Shown here: in pieces, positions 7,820-16,211 of the stretch
How the letters are laid out: each line of letters starts with the position of its first letter
Numbering within the stretch: position 1 is the stretch's first letter
Assembly (NCBI RefSeq): GCF_944384735.1
Contig: NZ_CALWUN010000021.1
Coordinates: 1 to 37,457, forward strand
DNA: 37,457 nt
From: an uncultured Agathobaculum sp.
Lineage (GTDB): Bacteria; Bacillota; Clostridia; Oscillospirales; Butyricicoccaceae
Reading direction: 5' to 3'
Program-made: the position numbers and the translations under genes
The notes under the pieces: model-generated
The model's input: only the letters and a program-made list of their open reading frames with translations
The model's database searches: none
Told to the model about the DNA's origin: nothing

Positions 7820-8860
7820 TCATTCGGCCGCACTCACATGGTAAGCCGTGATGTGGTGATAGGGCTCGCCCGCGCGCAGCACGACGGACGGGAAATCCGC
7901 GTGATGGATGGCATCCGGCCATGCCTGCGTTTCCAGACAGAACGCCGAGCGCGGGCCGTAGCTTGCGCCGCCCTTGCCGGGATAGCCGTCCAGATAGTTG
8001 GCGGTATACAGCTGCAGGCCGGGCTGGGTGGTGTAGCATTCCAATGCCAGCCCGCCGCCGACCGCCTTGGCCACCAGCCCCAGCGGGGATACTGGCTCAT
8101 GCCGCAGCACAAAGTTGTGGTCATAGCCGTTGCCCAGCGTCAGCTGCGGATGCCCCATTGCGATGCCTTGCAGCAGGTCGCGCGACGCGCGCAAGTCGAA
8201 CGCCGTGCCCTCGACCGGGATGAGCGTGCCGGTCGGCGTGCTGTCCGCGTCGGTCTCGGTGATCGCGTCGGCAAAAACCTGCACCTGCTGCCCCTCGAGT
8301 GAACCGGCCGCATGGCCGCACAGGTTGAAATAGCTGTGGTTGGTCAGGTTGCACAGCGTATCGGCGTCGCTCTCGGCCTGATAGTCGATCGCCAGCGTGC
8401 CGTCCTCAATCAGCGAGTAGGTCACCTGTACGCGCAACGTACCGGGGAAGCCCTCCTCCCCGTCCGGGCTGACATGGGTCAGCACCAGCGTGCCGTCCTG
8501 CTCCTGCGCCTGCCAGACCGCGCGGTCGAAGCCGCGCAGGCCGCCGTGCAGGCAGTTCGGGCCATTGTTGGCCGCCAGCGGATAATGCACGCCGTTCAGG
8601 TCGAACGCCGCGCCGCCAATGCGGTTGGCCACGCGCCCGACCAGCGCGCCCAGATACTTGTCCTGCGACTGGTAGGACGCCAGATCGTCGTACCCGAGCA
8701 CGATATCGCGGCTGCCGTCCGGCGCGGGGACGACAAAGCTGCGCAGCACGCCGCCGTAGGTCAGCACCTGTGCGCTGTACGCGCCGGCGCGCAGCGTCCA
8801 CTGGTCGACGGCTATGCCGTCGTCCGTTACGCCAAAGGGCTGTTTCGTCAATTCTGCCAT
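7820..8860 (-). CDS. galM: Aldose 1-epimerase (mutarotase)
   Basis: A 346-residue cytoplasmic enzyme that interconverts alpha and beta anomers of galactose so that galactokinase gets its alpha substrate. Family landmarks are all present: GRVANRI near residue 75, the substrate His in NCLHGG, NLTNHSYFNL with the catalytic His, and the catalytic Glu in FCLETQAWPD near the C-terminus. The length is normal for GalM. It is the last gene of the Leloir operon; its ATG is 3 bases past the galT stop, so translational coupling is likely. Confidence 0.95.
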   Translation of the reverse strand: MAELTKQPFGVTDDGIAVDQWTLRAGAYSAQVLTYGGVLRSFVVPAPDGSRDIVLGYDDLASYQSQDKYLGALVGRVANRIGGAAFDLNGVHYPLAANNGPNCLHGGLRGFDRAVWQAQEQDGTLVLTHVSPDGEEGFPGTLRVQVTYSLIEDGTLAIDYQAESDADTLCNLTNHSYFNLCGHAAGSLEGQQVQVFADAITETDADSTPTGTLIPVEGTAFDLRASRDLLQGIAMGHPQLTLGNGYDHNFVLRHEPVSPLGLVAKAVGGGLALECYTTQPGLQLYTANYLDGYPGKGGASYGPRSAFCLETQAWPDAIHHADFPSVVLRAGEPYHHITAYHVSAAE

Positions 8861-8863
8861 TGC

Positions 8864-10360
8864 TTACACCTGCCTTAAGAACCGGAGGAACGCTTCCTTG
8901 CCCTCGTCGGTGCGCGCGTACACGCCCGCGTGCTCGAGCACCTTGGCAAAGACCAGCCCGGTCTCCTTATACACGATATCGAGCGCGTTGTCCGCAGTGA
9001 TGTCGTACTTGCCGCGGAAATCCTCCGCCCATGCCGCGTGCGACGCGGTCAGCGGGTCAGCGGTCAGGTCGCCGCCCGCGGCCAGCTTTTCCGCGACCGC
9101 TGCCAGCTCAGCCTTCAGACGGGCAGGCAGCACGGCCAGACCCATGACCTCGATCAGGCCGATATTCTCCTTCTTGATGTGGTGCAGCTCGGCGTGCGGG
9201 TGGTACAGGCCGAGCGGATGCTCCTCGGTCGTCAGGTTGTTGCGCAGCACGAGATCCAGTTCAAAGTCGTCGCCGCGGCGGCGCGCGATCGGCGTGATCG
9301 TGTTGTGCGGCTCGCCGTTGGTCTCGGCGAGGATGACGGCCGCCTCATCGGTGTAGCCGCGCCAGCTGGTCAGGATTTTGTCCGCCAGCTCGATCAGGCG
9401 CTGCGGGTCGGCAGCGGTCAGGCGCACGACCGACATCGGCCATTTGACGATGCCTGCCTGCACGTCCTCAAAGCCCGGGAAGGTGAACGGTGTCTCGACC
9501 GGCGCCTTTTCCATTGCGAACGTATAGCGTCCGCCCTGGAAATGGTCGTGCGCGAGGATGGAGCCGCCCACGATGGGCAAATCGGCGTTCGAGCCGACGA
9601 AATAGTGCGGGAACTGGCCGACGAAGTCGAGCAGCTTGCCGAAGCACGCCTTGTCGATCTTCATCGGGGTATGTACGGCGTTGAAGCAGATACAGTGCTC
9701 GTTATAGTACACATAGGGCGAATACTGCAGGAACCACTGCGAGCCGTTGATCGTGATGGGCACGACGCGGTGGTTCTGGCGGGCGGGGTGGTTGACCCGG
9801 CCGGCGTAACCCTCATTCTCCGCGCACAGCAGGCAGCGCGGGTAGGCCGAGGCAGGCAGGTTGCGCGCCGCCGCAATGGCCTTGGGGTCCTTCTCCGGCT
9901 TGGACAGGTTGATCGTGATGTCCAGCTCGCCGTACTCGGTCGGCGCCTTCCACTGCACATCCTTGGCGATGCGGTCGCGGCGGATGTAGTTGGTATCCTG
10001 ACTGAACTTGTAGTACCAGTCGGTCGCCTTTTCCGGGCTTTCCGAACGCAGGCTCTGGAAGGTGTCGATCACCTGTGCCGGACGGGGCGTCAGGGCGCCC
10101 ATCAGCGCGGTATCGAACAGGTCGCGGTAGACGACCGAGTCTTCCTCCAACACGCCGCGCTCGTGCGCGTCGTCCATCAACACGCCTAATACGGCGGGCA
10201 GGTCAATCTCGCCGGACACGTCCACCTCCGGCTGGGTATAGCTGTCCAATTTGAGCACGGCCAGAATGGCGTTTACCGCCCACGTCTGCTCACAAGGCTC
10301 GATCAGCCCTTTTTGCAGCGCATATTCCACCAGTTGGGTAATTGCCAGATCGCGTTCCAT
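8864..10360 (-). CDS. galT: UDP-glucose--hexose-1-phosphate uridylyltransferase (Firmicutes long form)
   Basis: A 498-residue enzyme that swaps UMP between UDP-glucose and galactose-1-phosphate, giving glucose-1-phosphate and UDP-galactose. The length and the SILAHDHFQGG active-site region identify the second GalT class found in Firmicutes, not the ~350-residue E. coli type. Its N-terminal ~200 residues include PEKATDWYYKFSQDTNYIRRD, also typical of that class. The ATG at 10360 is 2 bases past the galE stop and galM follows 3 bases later, so galE, galT and galM are one transcription unit. Confidence 0.95.
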   Translation of the reverse strand: MERDLAITQLVEYALQKGLIEPCEQTWAVNAILAVLKLDSYTQPEVDVSGEIDLPAVLGVLMDDAHERGVLEEDSVVYRDLFDTALMGALTPRPAQVIDTFQSLRSESPEKATDWYYKFSQDTNYIRRDRIAKDVQWKAPTEYGELDITINLSKPEKDPKAIAAARNLPASAYPRCLLCAENEGYAGRVNHPARQNHRVVPITINGSQWFLQYSPYVYYNEHCICFNAVHTPMKIDKACFGKLLDFVGQFPHYFVGSNADLPIVGGSILAHDHFQGGRYTFAMEKAPVETPFTFPGFEDVQAGIVKWPMSVVRLTAADPQRLIELADKILTSWRGYTDEAAVILAETNGEPHNTITPIARRRGDDFELDLVLRNNLTTEEHPLGLYHPHAELHHIKKENIGLIEVMGLAVLPARLKAELAAVAEKLAAGGDLTADPLTASHAAWAEDFRGKYDITADNALDIVYKETGLVFAKVLEHAGVYARTDEGKEAFLRFLRQV

Positions 10361-10362
10361 GC

Positions 10363-11355
10363 TCAGCCCTCCGTATAGCCGTTGGGATGGTCCTTATGCC
10401 ATGCCCATGCAGACGCCACAATGGTGGACAGGTCGTTATACTGCGGCTTCCAGCCGAGCACCTTGACCGCCTTGTCCGACGACGCGATCAGCTGTGCCGG
10501 GTCGCCCGCGCGGCGCTCCGCCATCTTCGCCGGGATCGGGTGGCCGGTGACCTCGCGCGCCACGTCGATGACCTCCTTGACCGTGAAGCCCACGCCGTTG
10601 CCGAGGTTAAAGACGTTGTTTTCGCCGCCGTCCATCAGGTAGTCGAGCGCGAGGATGTGCGCCTGCGCCAGATCGGTGACGTGGATATAATCGCGGATGC
10701 AGGTGCCGTCCTTGGTCGGGTAATCGTCGCCGAACACGCTGACCTGCTCGCGCTGGCCGAGCGGCACCTGCAGGATGATCGGGATGAGGTGGGTCTCCGG
10801 GTTATGCGCCTCGCCGATCTTGCCCGACGCGTGCGCGCCGCAGGCATTGAAGTAACGCAGCGCAACGTAGTGCAGGCCGTGCGCACGGGATACCCAGCCC
10901 ATCATGTGCTCCATGTCGAGCTTGGTCTGGCCGTAGCAGTTGGTCGGCTCGGTCTTGTCGTCCTCGAGAATCGGCACGCGCTCGGGCTCGCCGTAGGTCG
11001 CGGCGGTCGAGGAAAAGACGATCTTATCCACGCCGTGGTCGACCATCGAGCGCAGCAGCACCATCGTGCCGTGCAGGTTGTTGTCGTAATACTTGAGCGG
11101 GTCGGACATGGACTCGCCGACCTGCGAGGAAGCCGCGAAATGGATAACGCCGTCGATCTTCTCCGCCTCGAACAGCGCGTCCATCCCCGCCTTGTCGCGG
11201 ATGTCCACCTCATAGAACTTTGCCTTGGGGTGCACCGCCGCGCGGAAGCCGGTTTGCAGGTTATCCGCCACAACGACCTCACGCCCCGCGTCGATCAGTT
11301 CATACACCGTATGCGAGCCGATGTAACCGGCGCCGCCCAATACCAAAATAGCCAT
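10363..11355 (-). CDS. galE: UDP-glucose 4-epimerase
   Basis: A 330-residue short-chain dehydrogenase-fold enzyme that uses bound NAD to interconvert UDP-galactose and UDP-glucose. The NAD motif GGAGYIGSH is at residues 7-15, DNLQTG follows the second strand, the conserved SSTAATYG carries catalytic Ser/Thr residues, and the catalytic pair is Y...K in NCYGQTKLDMEH. The length is standard. It lies 41 bases after galK with AAAGGGG upstream of its ATG. Besides Leloir catabolism it can supply UDP-galactose for surface sugars. Confidence 0.96.
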   Translation of the reverse strand: MAILVLGGAGYIGSHTVYELIDAGREVVVADNLQTGFRAAVHPKAKFYEVDIRDKAGMDALFEAEKIDGVIHFAASSQVGESMSDPLKYYDNNLHGTMVLLRSMVDHGVDKIVFSSTAATYGEPERVPILEDDKTEPTNCYGQTKLDMEHMMGWVSRAHGLHYVALRYFNACGAHASGKIGEAHNPETHLIPIILQVPLGQREQVSVFGDDYPTKDGTCIRDYIHVTDLAQAHILALDYLMDGGENNVFNLGNGVGFTVKEVIDVAREVTGHPIPAKMAERRAGDPAQLIASSDKAVKVLGWKPQYNDLSTIVASAWAWHKDHPNGYTEG

Positions 11356-11396
11356 CGTTCAATATGCCCCTTTCTAAAAACGCGATTGCTTGCAGG

Positions 11397-12683
11397 TTAC
11401 GACCAGAGCACCGTACCGCCGACCGGACGGATGCGCAGCACATGGCAGCAGCCCGCGCCCAGCGCGCCCTCGACCTCACTGCGGAACGCCGACAGGATAT
11501 CCAGCGGCACAAACGCCTGAATGGTGCCTGCAAAGCCGCCGCCATGCACGCGGCAGGCGCCGCGGCCGCCCAGCGCGCGCTGCGCAACGGTCAGCGCGAC
11601 GGCCATGTCCTGATGCTGCACCGCGCCCGCGGGCGTGATGTTCTGCAGCAGCTCCCACGAGGAGCGTCCGGACTCGTTGACCAGTGCAAGGAAGGTATCC
11701 ATATTGCCGGCAGCCAGCGCGTCAGCCTGCTTGACCACGCGCTCATTGTCCGCGAGGAAGTGGAACGCGCGCAGCACCGCGCGGTCGCCCACCGCCTTGC
11801 GCAGTGCGGGCAGGTCGCGCAGCAGGTCAGCTTCGCTGACCTCGCGCAGCACTTCCTTGCCGAAGTGCGCCGCGACAGCCCGCATCTCCTGCGGTACCGC
11901 GGCGTATTCATCGGTCAGGTCGGCGTGGTCTGCGCCCGAGTCGATGATGCACAGCGCATAGCCGAGGCTGTCCAGATCGACCTGCAGGGCGCGCACGACG
12001 GGCGCCGCCGGGTCGGCAAAATCGATCGTCACCGCGCCGCCGACCGACGATGCCGTCTGGTCCATCAGGCCGCAGGGCTTGCCGAAGTGGATGTTTTCCG
12101 CCTTCTGACCCATCTGCGCGATGGTGACCGGGTCGATCGCGTCGCTGCAGAACAGGTGGTTCTCGATCACGCCGAGCAGCACCTCGCACGCCGCCGAGGA
12201 CGACAGGCCCGAGCCGGGCAGCACGCTCGAAGTGGCGTACACGTCAAAGCCCCGGACGGTGTAGCCGCGCTCGGCCGCCTGTGCCGCCATGCCGCGCACC
12301 AGCGCCGCCGTGCTTTCCTTTTCCTCCTCCTTGGGGTCGAGCGTATCCAGCTCGACCTCGACCATCGGCCAGCCCTCCGACTGGAAGCGGATGGTGCCGG
12401 TGCCGTTGACCGCCACGCAGGCGATAAAGTCCAGGTCGACCGCGCCCGCCAGCACGCGGCCGTGCTGATGGTCGGTGTGGTTGCCGCCGATCTCGGTGCG
12501 GCCGGGCGCCGAGCACAGCACCACGGGGATCTCCTCATCCACACCAAAGCTCTGCTGGAACCCATCCAGCAGCTTGGCGATACGCTGCTTTGCCGCGTCC
12601 AGATCGTCATACAGCAGATGGGACAGCGCTTCGTTCATCTCGCCGCCGGCCAGCGCGCGGCGGACATCACCCAGTTTTTGCAT
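11397..12683 (-). CDS. galK: Galactokinase
   Basis: A 428-residue GHMP-family kinase that phosphorylates alpha-D-galactose at C1 using ATP. All three family motifs are visible: the galactokinase signature GRTEIGGNHTDHQ near residue 60, the ATP loop LPGSGLSSSAA, and the C-terminal GACRVHGGGFAGT. The catalytic Asp follows in the GLMDQ region. The start at 12683 has AAGGAGTGAGGGA upstream; the frame is open for 31 more codons, but those are Arg-rich and run back toward the upstream terminator. It opens the galKETM unit, just downstream of the transporter genes and separated from them by a stem-loop. Confidence 0.96.
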   Translation of the reverse strand: MQKLGDVRRALAGGEMNEALSHLLYDDLDAAKQRIAKLLDGFQQSFGVDEEIPVVLCSAPGRTEIGGNHTDHQHGRVLAGAVDLDFIACVAVNGTGTIRFQSEGWPMVEVELDTLDPKEEEKESTAALVRGMAAQAAERGYTVRGFDVYATSSVLPGSGLSSSAACEVLLGVIENHLFCSDAIDPVTIAQMGQKAENIHFGKPCGLMDQTASSVGGAVTIDFADPAAPVVRALQVDLDSLGYALCIIDSGADHADLTDEYAAVPQEMRAVAAHFGKEVLREVSEADLLRDLPALRKAVGDRAVLRAFHFLADNERVVKQADALAAGNMDTFLALVNESGRSSWELLQNITPAGAVQHQDMAVALTVAQRALGGRGACRVHGGGFAGTIQAFVPLDILSAFRSEVEGALGAGCCHVLRIRPVGGTVLWS

Positions 12684-12762
12684 AATTCCCTCACTCCTTC
12701 TTCCCCGTCCAGCCGGGGCACTCCGTTTGCATACTCTGACACTTCTTTGGGGACGACGTTGC

Positions 12763-12816
12763 AAAAGCCGCTGCAAAGCAGGCTGGAGGCCTCCATATTT
12801 GCCTTGCAGCGGCTTT
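12763..12816 (-). terminator. Stem-loop between mglC and galK
   Basis: A 13-bp perfect stem (AAAGCCGCTGCAA and its complement) encloses about 28 bases that contain GGAGGCCTCC. Read leftward it ends in TTTTGCAACG. It would end most mglBAC transcripts, leaving galKETM to read-through or to a weaker promoter in 12684-12762, where I see no good one. Confidence 0.75.
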
Positions 12817-12837
12817 CCGCATTATAAAAGTTTAGGT

Positions 12838-14493
12838 TTACTTCTTCTGCACATACTTCAGGCAGTCCAGCATAACGGCTACCAGAATGATGATACCGGA
12901 GAATACAAACTGCAGGTTGGTGTCGATACCGAGGGTGGTCAGCGAGTACGTCAGCGCGGTGAAGATGAATACACCGACAACGACGCCCGAAATCTTACCG
13001 ATACCGCCGGTAAACGAGATACCGCCGACGACGCACGCCGCGATGGCATCCATTTCCCAGCCCTGGCCGTAAGCCGCCGAACCGGAGCCGACCATGCGGA
13101 TGCACTCCAGCCAGGCGCCGAAGCCGTACAGGATGCCGGCCAGGATGAAGGCGCCGACCGTGACCCAGAATACCGAGATACCGGAAACGGCTGCGGACTC
13201 CGGGTTGCCGCCTACGGCGTACAGGTTCTTACCGAATGTGGTCTTGTTCCAGATGAACCAGACGATGACCACCACGGCAACCGCCCACAGGATGATCGTG
13301 GGGAAGTTGTTGATGCGCGGGATGATCATGCTCGGGATGTTGGGGTCGATCGCACCGAAGGACACGCCCTTGGTGGAATAGGTGACCAGACCGAAGATGA
13401 CCAGCATGTTAGCCATGGTCGAAATGAAGGGGTGCATCTTGAATTTCGCGGTGAAGAAGCCGGCGATCGTGGTGAACACGGTGCACAGCACGATGCACAC
13501 GATCAGCGCCAGCAGCACGCGCGCGAGTGCGGGCAGGCTGGTGAAATCAAAGATATGACCAAACACCGAACCGGTGTTGATGCCCTGATGCATGACGATG
13601 GTGGCCGCCGTCATGCCCATGCCGACCATACGGCCGATGGACAGGTCGGTACCGGCCAGCAGGATCAGGCCCGCAACGCCGAGTGCAAGGAACATACGCG
13701 GCGAAGCCTGCTGCAGAATGTTCAGCACGTTGTTGACCGTCAGCAGCTGGACGTTCTTGACCAGCGGCGTGATGATGCACAGCGCGATGAAGATGATGAT
13801 AATGGCGATGTACAGGCCGTTCTTCAGCAGGAAGTCACGGCGGTTGAAGGTGTACTTATAGTTCTCCCACTTCTGCGCCATGGTCTCGCCAAAGGTGAAC
13901 TTGGACATGCGCAGCAGGTCGATCAGGTGGTACTTGTGGTCGAACGCGGCATGCTGCCGGTCCTTGACCTGCTGCAAATCCTTTTCCCGGCGCATCTTCG
14001 CGTCGAACAGGCGGTTTTTATGGACGTACTTTTCGTCCTTGATCTCCTGCGCGTCGCTCAGCTTGGAAAGCGTGGTCTGATGCTCCTGATTGAGCTTGGC
14101 GACCGCCGAGCGGTAGTTTTCTTCCGCCAGCACCTTTTCCTGACGGCAGCTTGCCACGACCGTCTGAAAATACTCTGTGTCGTAATGCGCCTTGAGGTAG
14201 CGCTCCGCGTCCGCGATCAGCTTGGCGACCTCGTCCTTGTTGCGCGCCTCGACCGCCTTGGCCTGCTCCAGCGCCGTCTGCAGTTCCTGCATCCGGACGG
14301 TCTTTTCCTGCGCGGTGTAGATCTTGTCGCGCTTGAGGCTGTCGATGGCGCTCTGGATCTCGATCACCTTGTCGGTGCCGTCCGCACGCAGGGCGTTGAT
14401 CTTATCCTGAATATTGCCGACGTAATCGTCGATCGGCCGGCGAAGCTGCACTTCCTGCTCGGCCGTGAGGATTTTTGTACTTGTTGATGCCAT
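12838..14493 (-). CDS. mglC: Galactose/methyl-galactoside ABC transporter permease with long N-terminal coiled-coil extension
   Basis: A 551-residue protein. Residues ~215-551 are a normal MglC/RbsC-type permease with 8-10 membrane helices, ILLAGTDLSIGRMVG near the third helix and AVGGNPESAAVSGI in the cytoplasmic loop that contacts the ATPase. Before it lie about 205 hydrophilic, highly charged residues with heptad-like Leu/Ala/Glu/Lys patterning (for example VRMQELQTALEQAKAVEA), predicted to be a cytoplasmic coiled coil. E. coli MglC is about 336 residues and lacks this. The permease forms a dimer that passes galactose or glucose from the binding protein into the cell, driven by MglA. The ATG at 14493 has AGGAG eight bases upstream and starts 15 bases after the mglA stop. 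Confidence 0.92.
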   Translation of the reverse strand: MASTSTKILTAEQEVQLRRPIDDYVGNIQDKINALRADGTDKVIEIQSAIDSLKRDKIYTAQEKTVRMQELQTALEQAKAVEARNKDEVAKLIADAERYLKAHYDTEYFQTVVASCRQEKVLAEENYRSAVAKLNQEHQTTLSKLSDAQEIKDEKYVHKNRLFDAKMRREKDLQQVKDRQHAAFDHKYHLIDLLRMSKFTFGETMAQKWENYKYTFNRRDFLLKNGLYIAIIIIFIALCIITPLVKNVQLLTVNNVLNILQQASPRMFLALGVAGLILLAGTDLSIGRMVGMGMTAATIVMHQGINTGSVFGHIFDFTSLPALARVLLALIVCIVLCTVFTTIAGFFTAKFKMHPFISTMANMLVIFGLVTYSTKGVSFGAIDPNIPSMIIPRINNFPTIILWAVAVVVIVWFIWNKTTFGKNLYAVGGNPESAAVSGISVFWVTVGAFILAGILYGFGAWLECIRMVGSGSAAYGQGWEMDAIAACVVGGISFTGGIGKISGVVVGVFIFTALTYSLTTLGIDTNLQFVFSGIIILVAVMLDCLKYVQKK

Positions 14494-14508
14494 AAGCAAT
14501 TCTCCTAC

Positions 14509-16017
14509 TTACAGGTATTTTGCGCTCAGGCGCAAAAGCTCTTCCTGATCGGTCTCTTTGGTGTTGACAATGCCGGAGAGATGCCCGTTGGACATAACGC
14601 CGATACGGTTGGTGATGCCGAGGATCTCGGGCATTTCGGAAGAGACGACGATGATGGTTTTGCCCTGCTTGGCCATTTTGATGATGAGGTCGTAGATCTC
14701 ATACTTTGCGCCGACGTCGATGCCGCGCGTGGGTTCGTCCATCATAAAAATCTGGGGCTCGCGCTCGAGCCACTTGCCGAAGATGACCTTCTGCTGGTTG
14801 CCGCCCGACAGGCTGGAGATCATATCGTCCGGACCCATGCACTTGGTGTGCATGATTTTGATTTCCTTGTTGGTCGCCTTGACCATCTTGGTATCGGACA
14901 GGGCAATGCCGGACTTATACTGCTCCAGATTGGCGATCGTCGTATTGAAGGTCAGGTCGCACTTGAGGAACAGGCCGTTCGCCTTGCGCTCCTCGGTGAT
15001 CAGCGCGAAGCCATGTTCAATCGCCTCGCGGGCGCTGCCAAAGTTCATCAGGCGGTTTTTGAAGTAGACGCGCCCCGCCGCGCGCGTGCGCACGCCGAAA
15101 ATCGTTTCGAGCAGCTCGGTACGCCCGGCGCCCACCAGGCCGTACAGGCCGAAGATCTCGCCCTCCCTGACGTCGAAGGTGACGTCCTGCAGGTAAGGCG
15201 CGTACTTGGTGGACAGGTGCTGCACCGACAGGATCGGGTCGCCCGGCGTGTTGTCCACCGGCGGGAAACGGCTTTCGAGCGAACGGCCGACCATCGCGGC
15301 GATCAGCTCGTTCATGTTGGTTTCCGTCGACGGCTTGGTCATGACCAGATTGCCGTCGCGAAGCACCGAGATCTCATCGCAGATCTCGAAAATCTCATCC
15401 ATCTTATGCGAGATGTAGATCAGGGCGATACCCTGCGCCTTGAGCATCCGCATCATTTCAAAGAGCTTGTCGACCTCCTGCACCGTCAGCGAGGAGGTGG
15501 GCTCATCCAGCACGATTACCTGCGAGTTGTAGGAAATCGCCTTGGCGATCTCACACATCTGCCGCTGGGAAACGGACATGTTCCGCATGGGCTGGGTCAG
15601 GTTGACCGTCATGCCCAGCTTGCGGAACAGTTCCGAAGCTTTCTTTTTCATCCTGCCTTCGTCGACCATACCCACGGAATTGGTGGGATAGCGGCCAAGG
15701 AACAGGTTATCAATCACATTGCGCTCCAGACACTGGTTCAGTTCCTGATGCACCATGGCGATCCCGTTCTCCAAAGCGTCCTTCGGGCCGGAAAAGCTGA
15801 TTTCCTTGCCATTGAGGAAGATCTTGCCTTCGTCCTTCTGATAGGTGCCGAACAGGCACTTCATCATCGTCGATTTACCGGCGCCGTTTTCGCCCATCAG
15901 CCCCATGACCGTGCCGCGCTTGACATCCAAGTTGATGTGGTCGAGCACGCGGTTACGGCCGAAGGACTTGCTCATGCCGCGGATTGACAGGACAATATCG
16001 TTTTTTGCATCTGCCAT
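14509..16017 (-). CDS. mglA: Galactose/methyl-galactoside ABC transporter ATPase
   Basis: A 502-residue tandem ATPase of the sugar-importer (MglA/RbsA) type. The first nucleotide-binding domain has Walker A GENGAGKST near residue 41 and Walker B IVLDEPTSSL; its signature is changed to MSVSQRQM. The second domain has the usual degenerate Walker A (GLVGAGRTE), a full signature LSGGNQQK and Walker B FMMDEPTRGID. This asymmetry is normal for the family. It powers import through MglC. The ATG at 16017 has GGGAG seven bases upstream. It lies 194 bases after mglB, a gap containing stem-loops that could set the binding-protein to ATPase ratio. Confidence 0.95.
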   Translation of the reverse strand: MADAKNDIVLSIRGMSKSFGRNRVLDHINLDVKRGTVMGLMGENGAGKSTMMKCLFGTYQKDEGKIFLNGKEISFSGPKDALENGIAMVHQELNQCLERNVIDNLFLGRYPTNSVGMVDEGRMKKKASELFRKLGMTVNLTQPMRNMSVSQRQMCEIAKAISYNSQVIVLDEPTSSLTVQEVDKLFEMMRMLKAQGIALIYISHKMDEIFEICDEISVLRDGNLVMTKPSTETNMNELIAAMVGRSLESRFPPVDNTPGDPILSVQHLSTKYAPYLQDVTFDVREGEIFGLYGLVGAGRTELLETIFGVRTRAAGRVYFKNRLMNFGSAREAIEHGFALITEERKANGLFLKCDLTFNTTIANLEQYKSGIALSDTKMVKATNKEIKIMHTKCMGPDDMISSLSGGNQQKVIFGKWLEREPQIFMMDEPTRGIDVGAKYEIYDLIIKMAKQGKTIIVVSSEMPEILGITNRIGVMSNGHLSGIVNTKETDQEELLRLSAKYL

Positions 16018-16071
16018 TCTCGTTACTCCCGTTTATGCAATATTGACCGGTTTGGACGGGCCGCGCCGGCC

Positions 16072-16162
16072 CATCCCTGCTTGCTGAAAACGCAACAGGG
16101 AGAAGTCCTTCTTCCGCATGGAGAATCGCTTCCCCTAAGACGGAGAATTCCTCCTCCCTGAT
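16072..16162 (-). promoter_or_regulatory. Intercistronic stem-loops between mglB and mglA
   Basis: Read leftward, CAGGGAG...CTCCCTG arms about 50 bases apart enclose a smaller GGAGGAATTCTCC hairpin. No long T-run follows. Such structures between a binding-protein gene and its transporter genes usually protect the upstream message from 3' decay or cause partial termination. The rest of the 16018-16211 gap shows nothing else. Confidence 0.35.
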
Positions 16163-16211
16163 GGCATTCGCTATGACTTATTGTTCGGCTGATACACAGC
16201 CTGCGTCCGGA

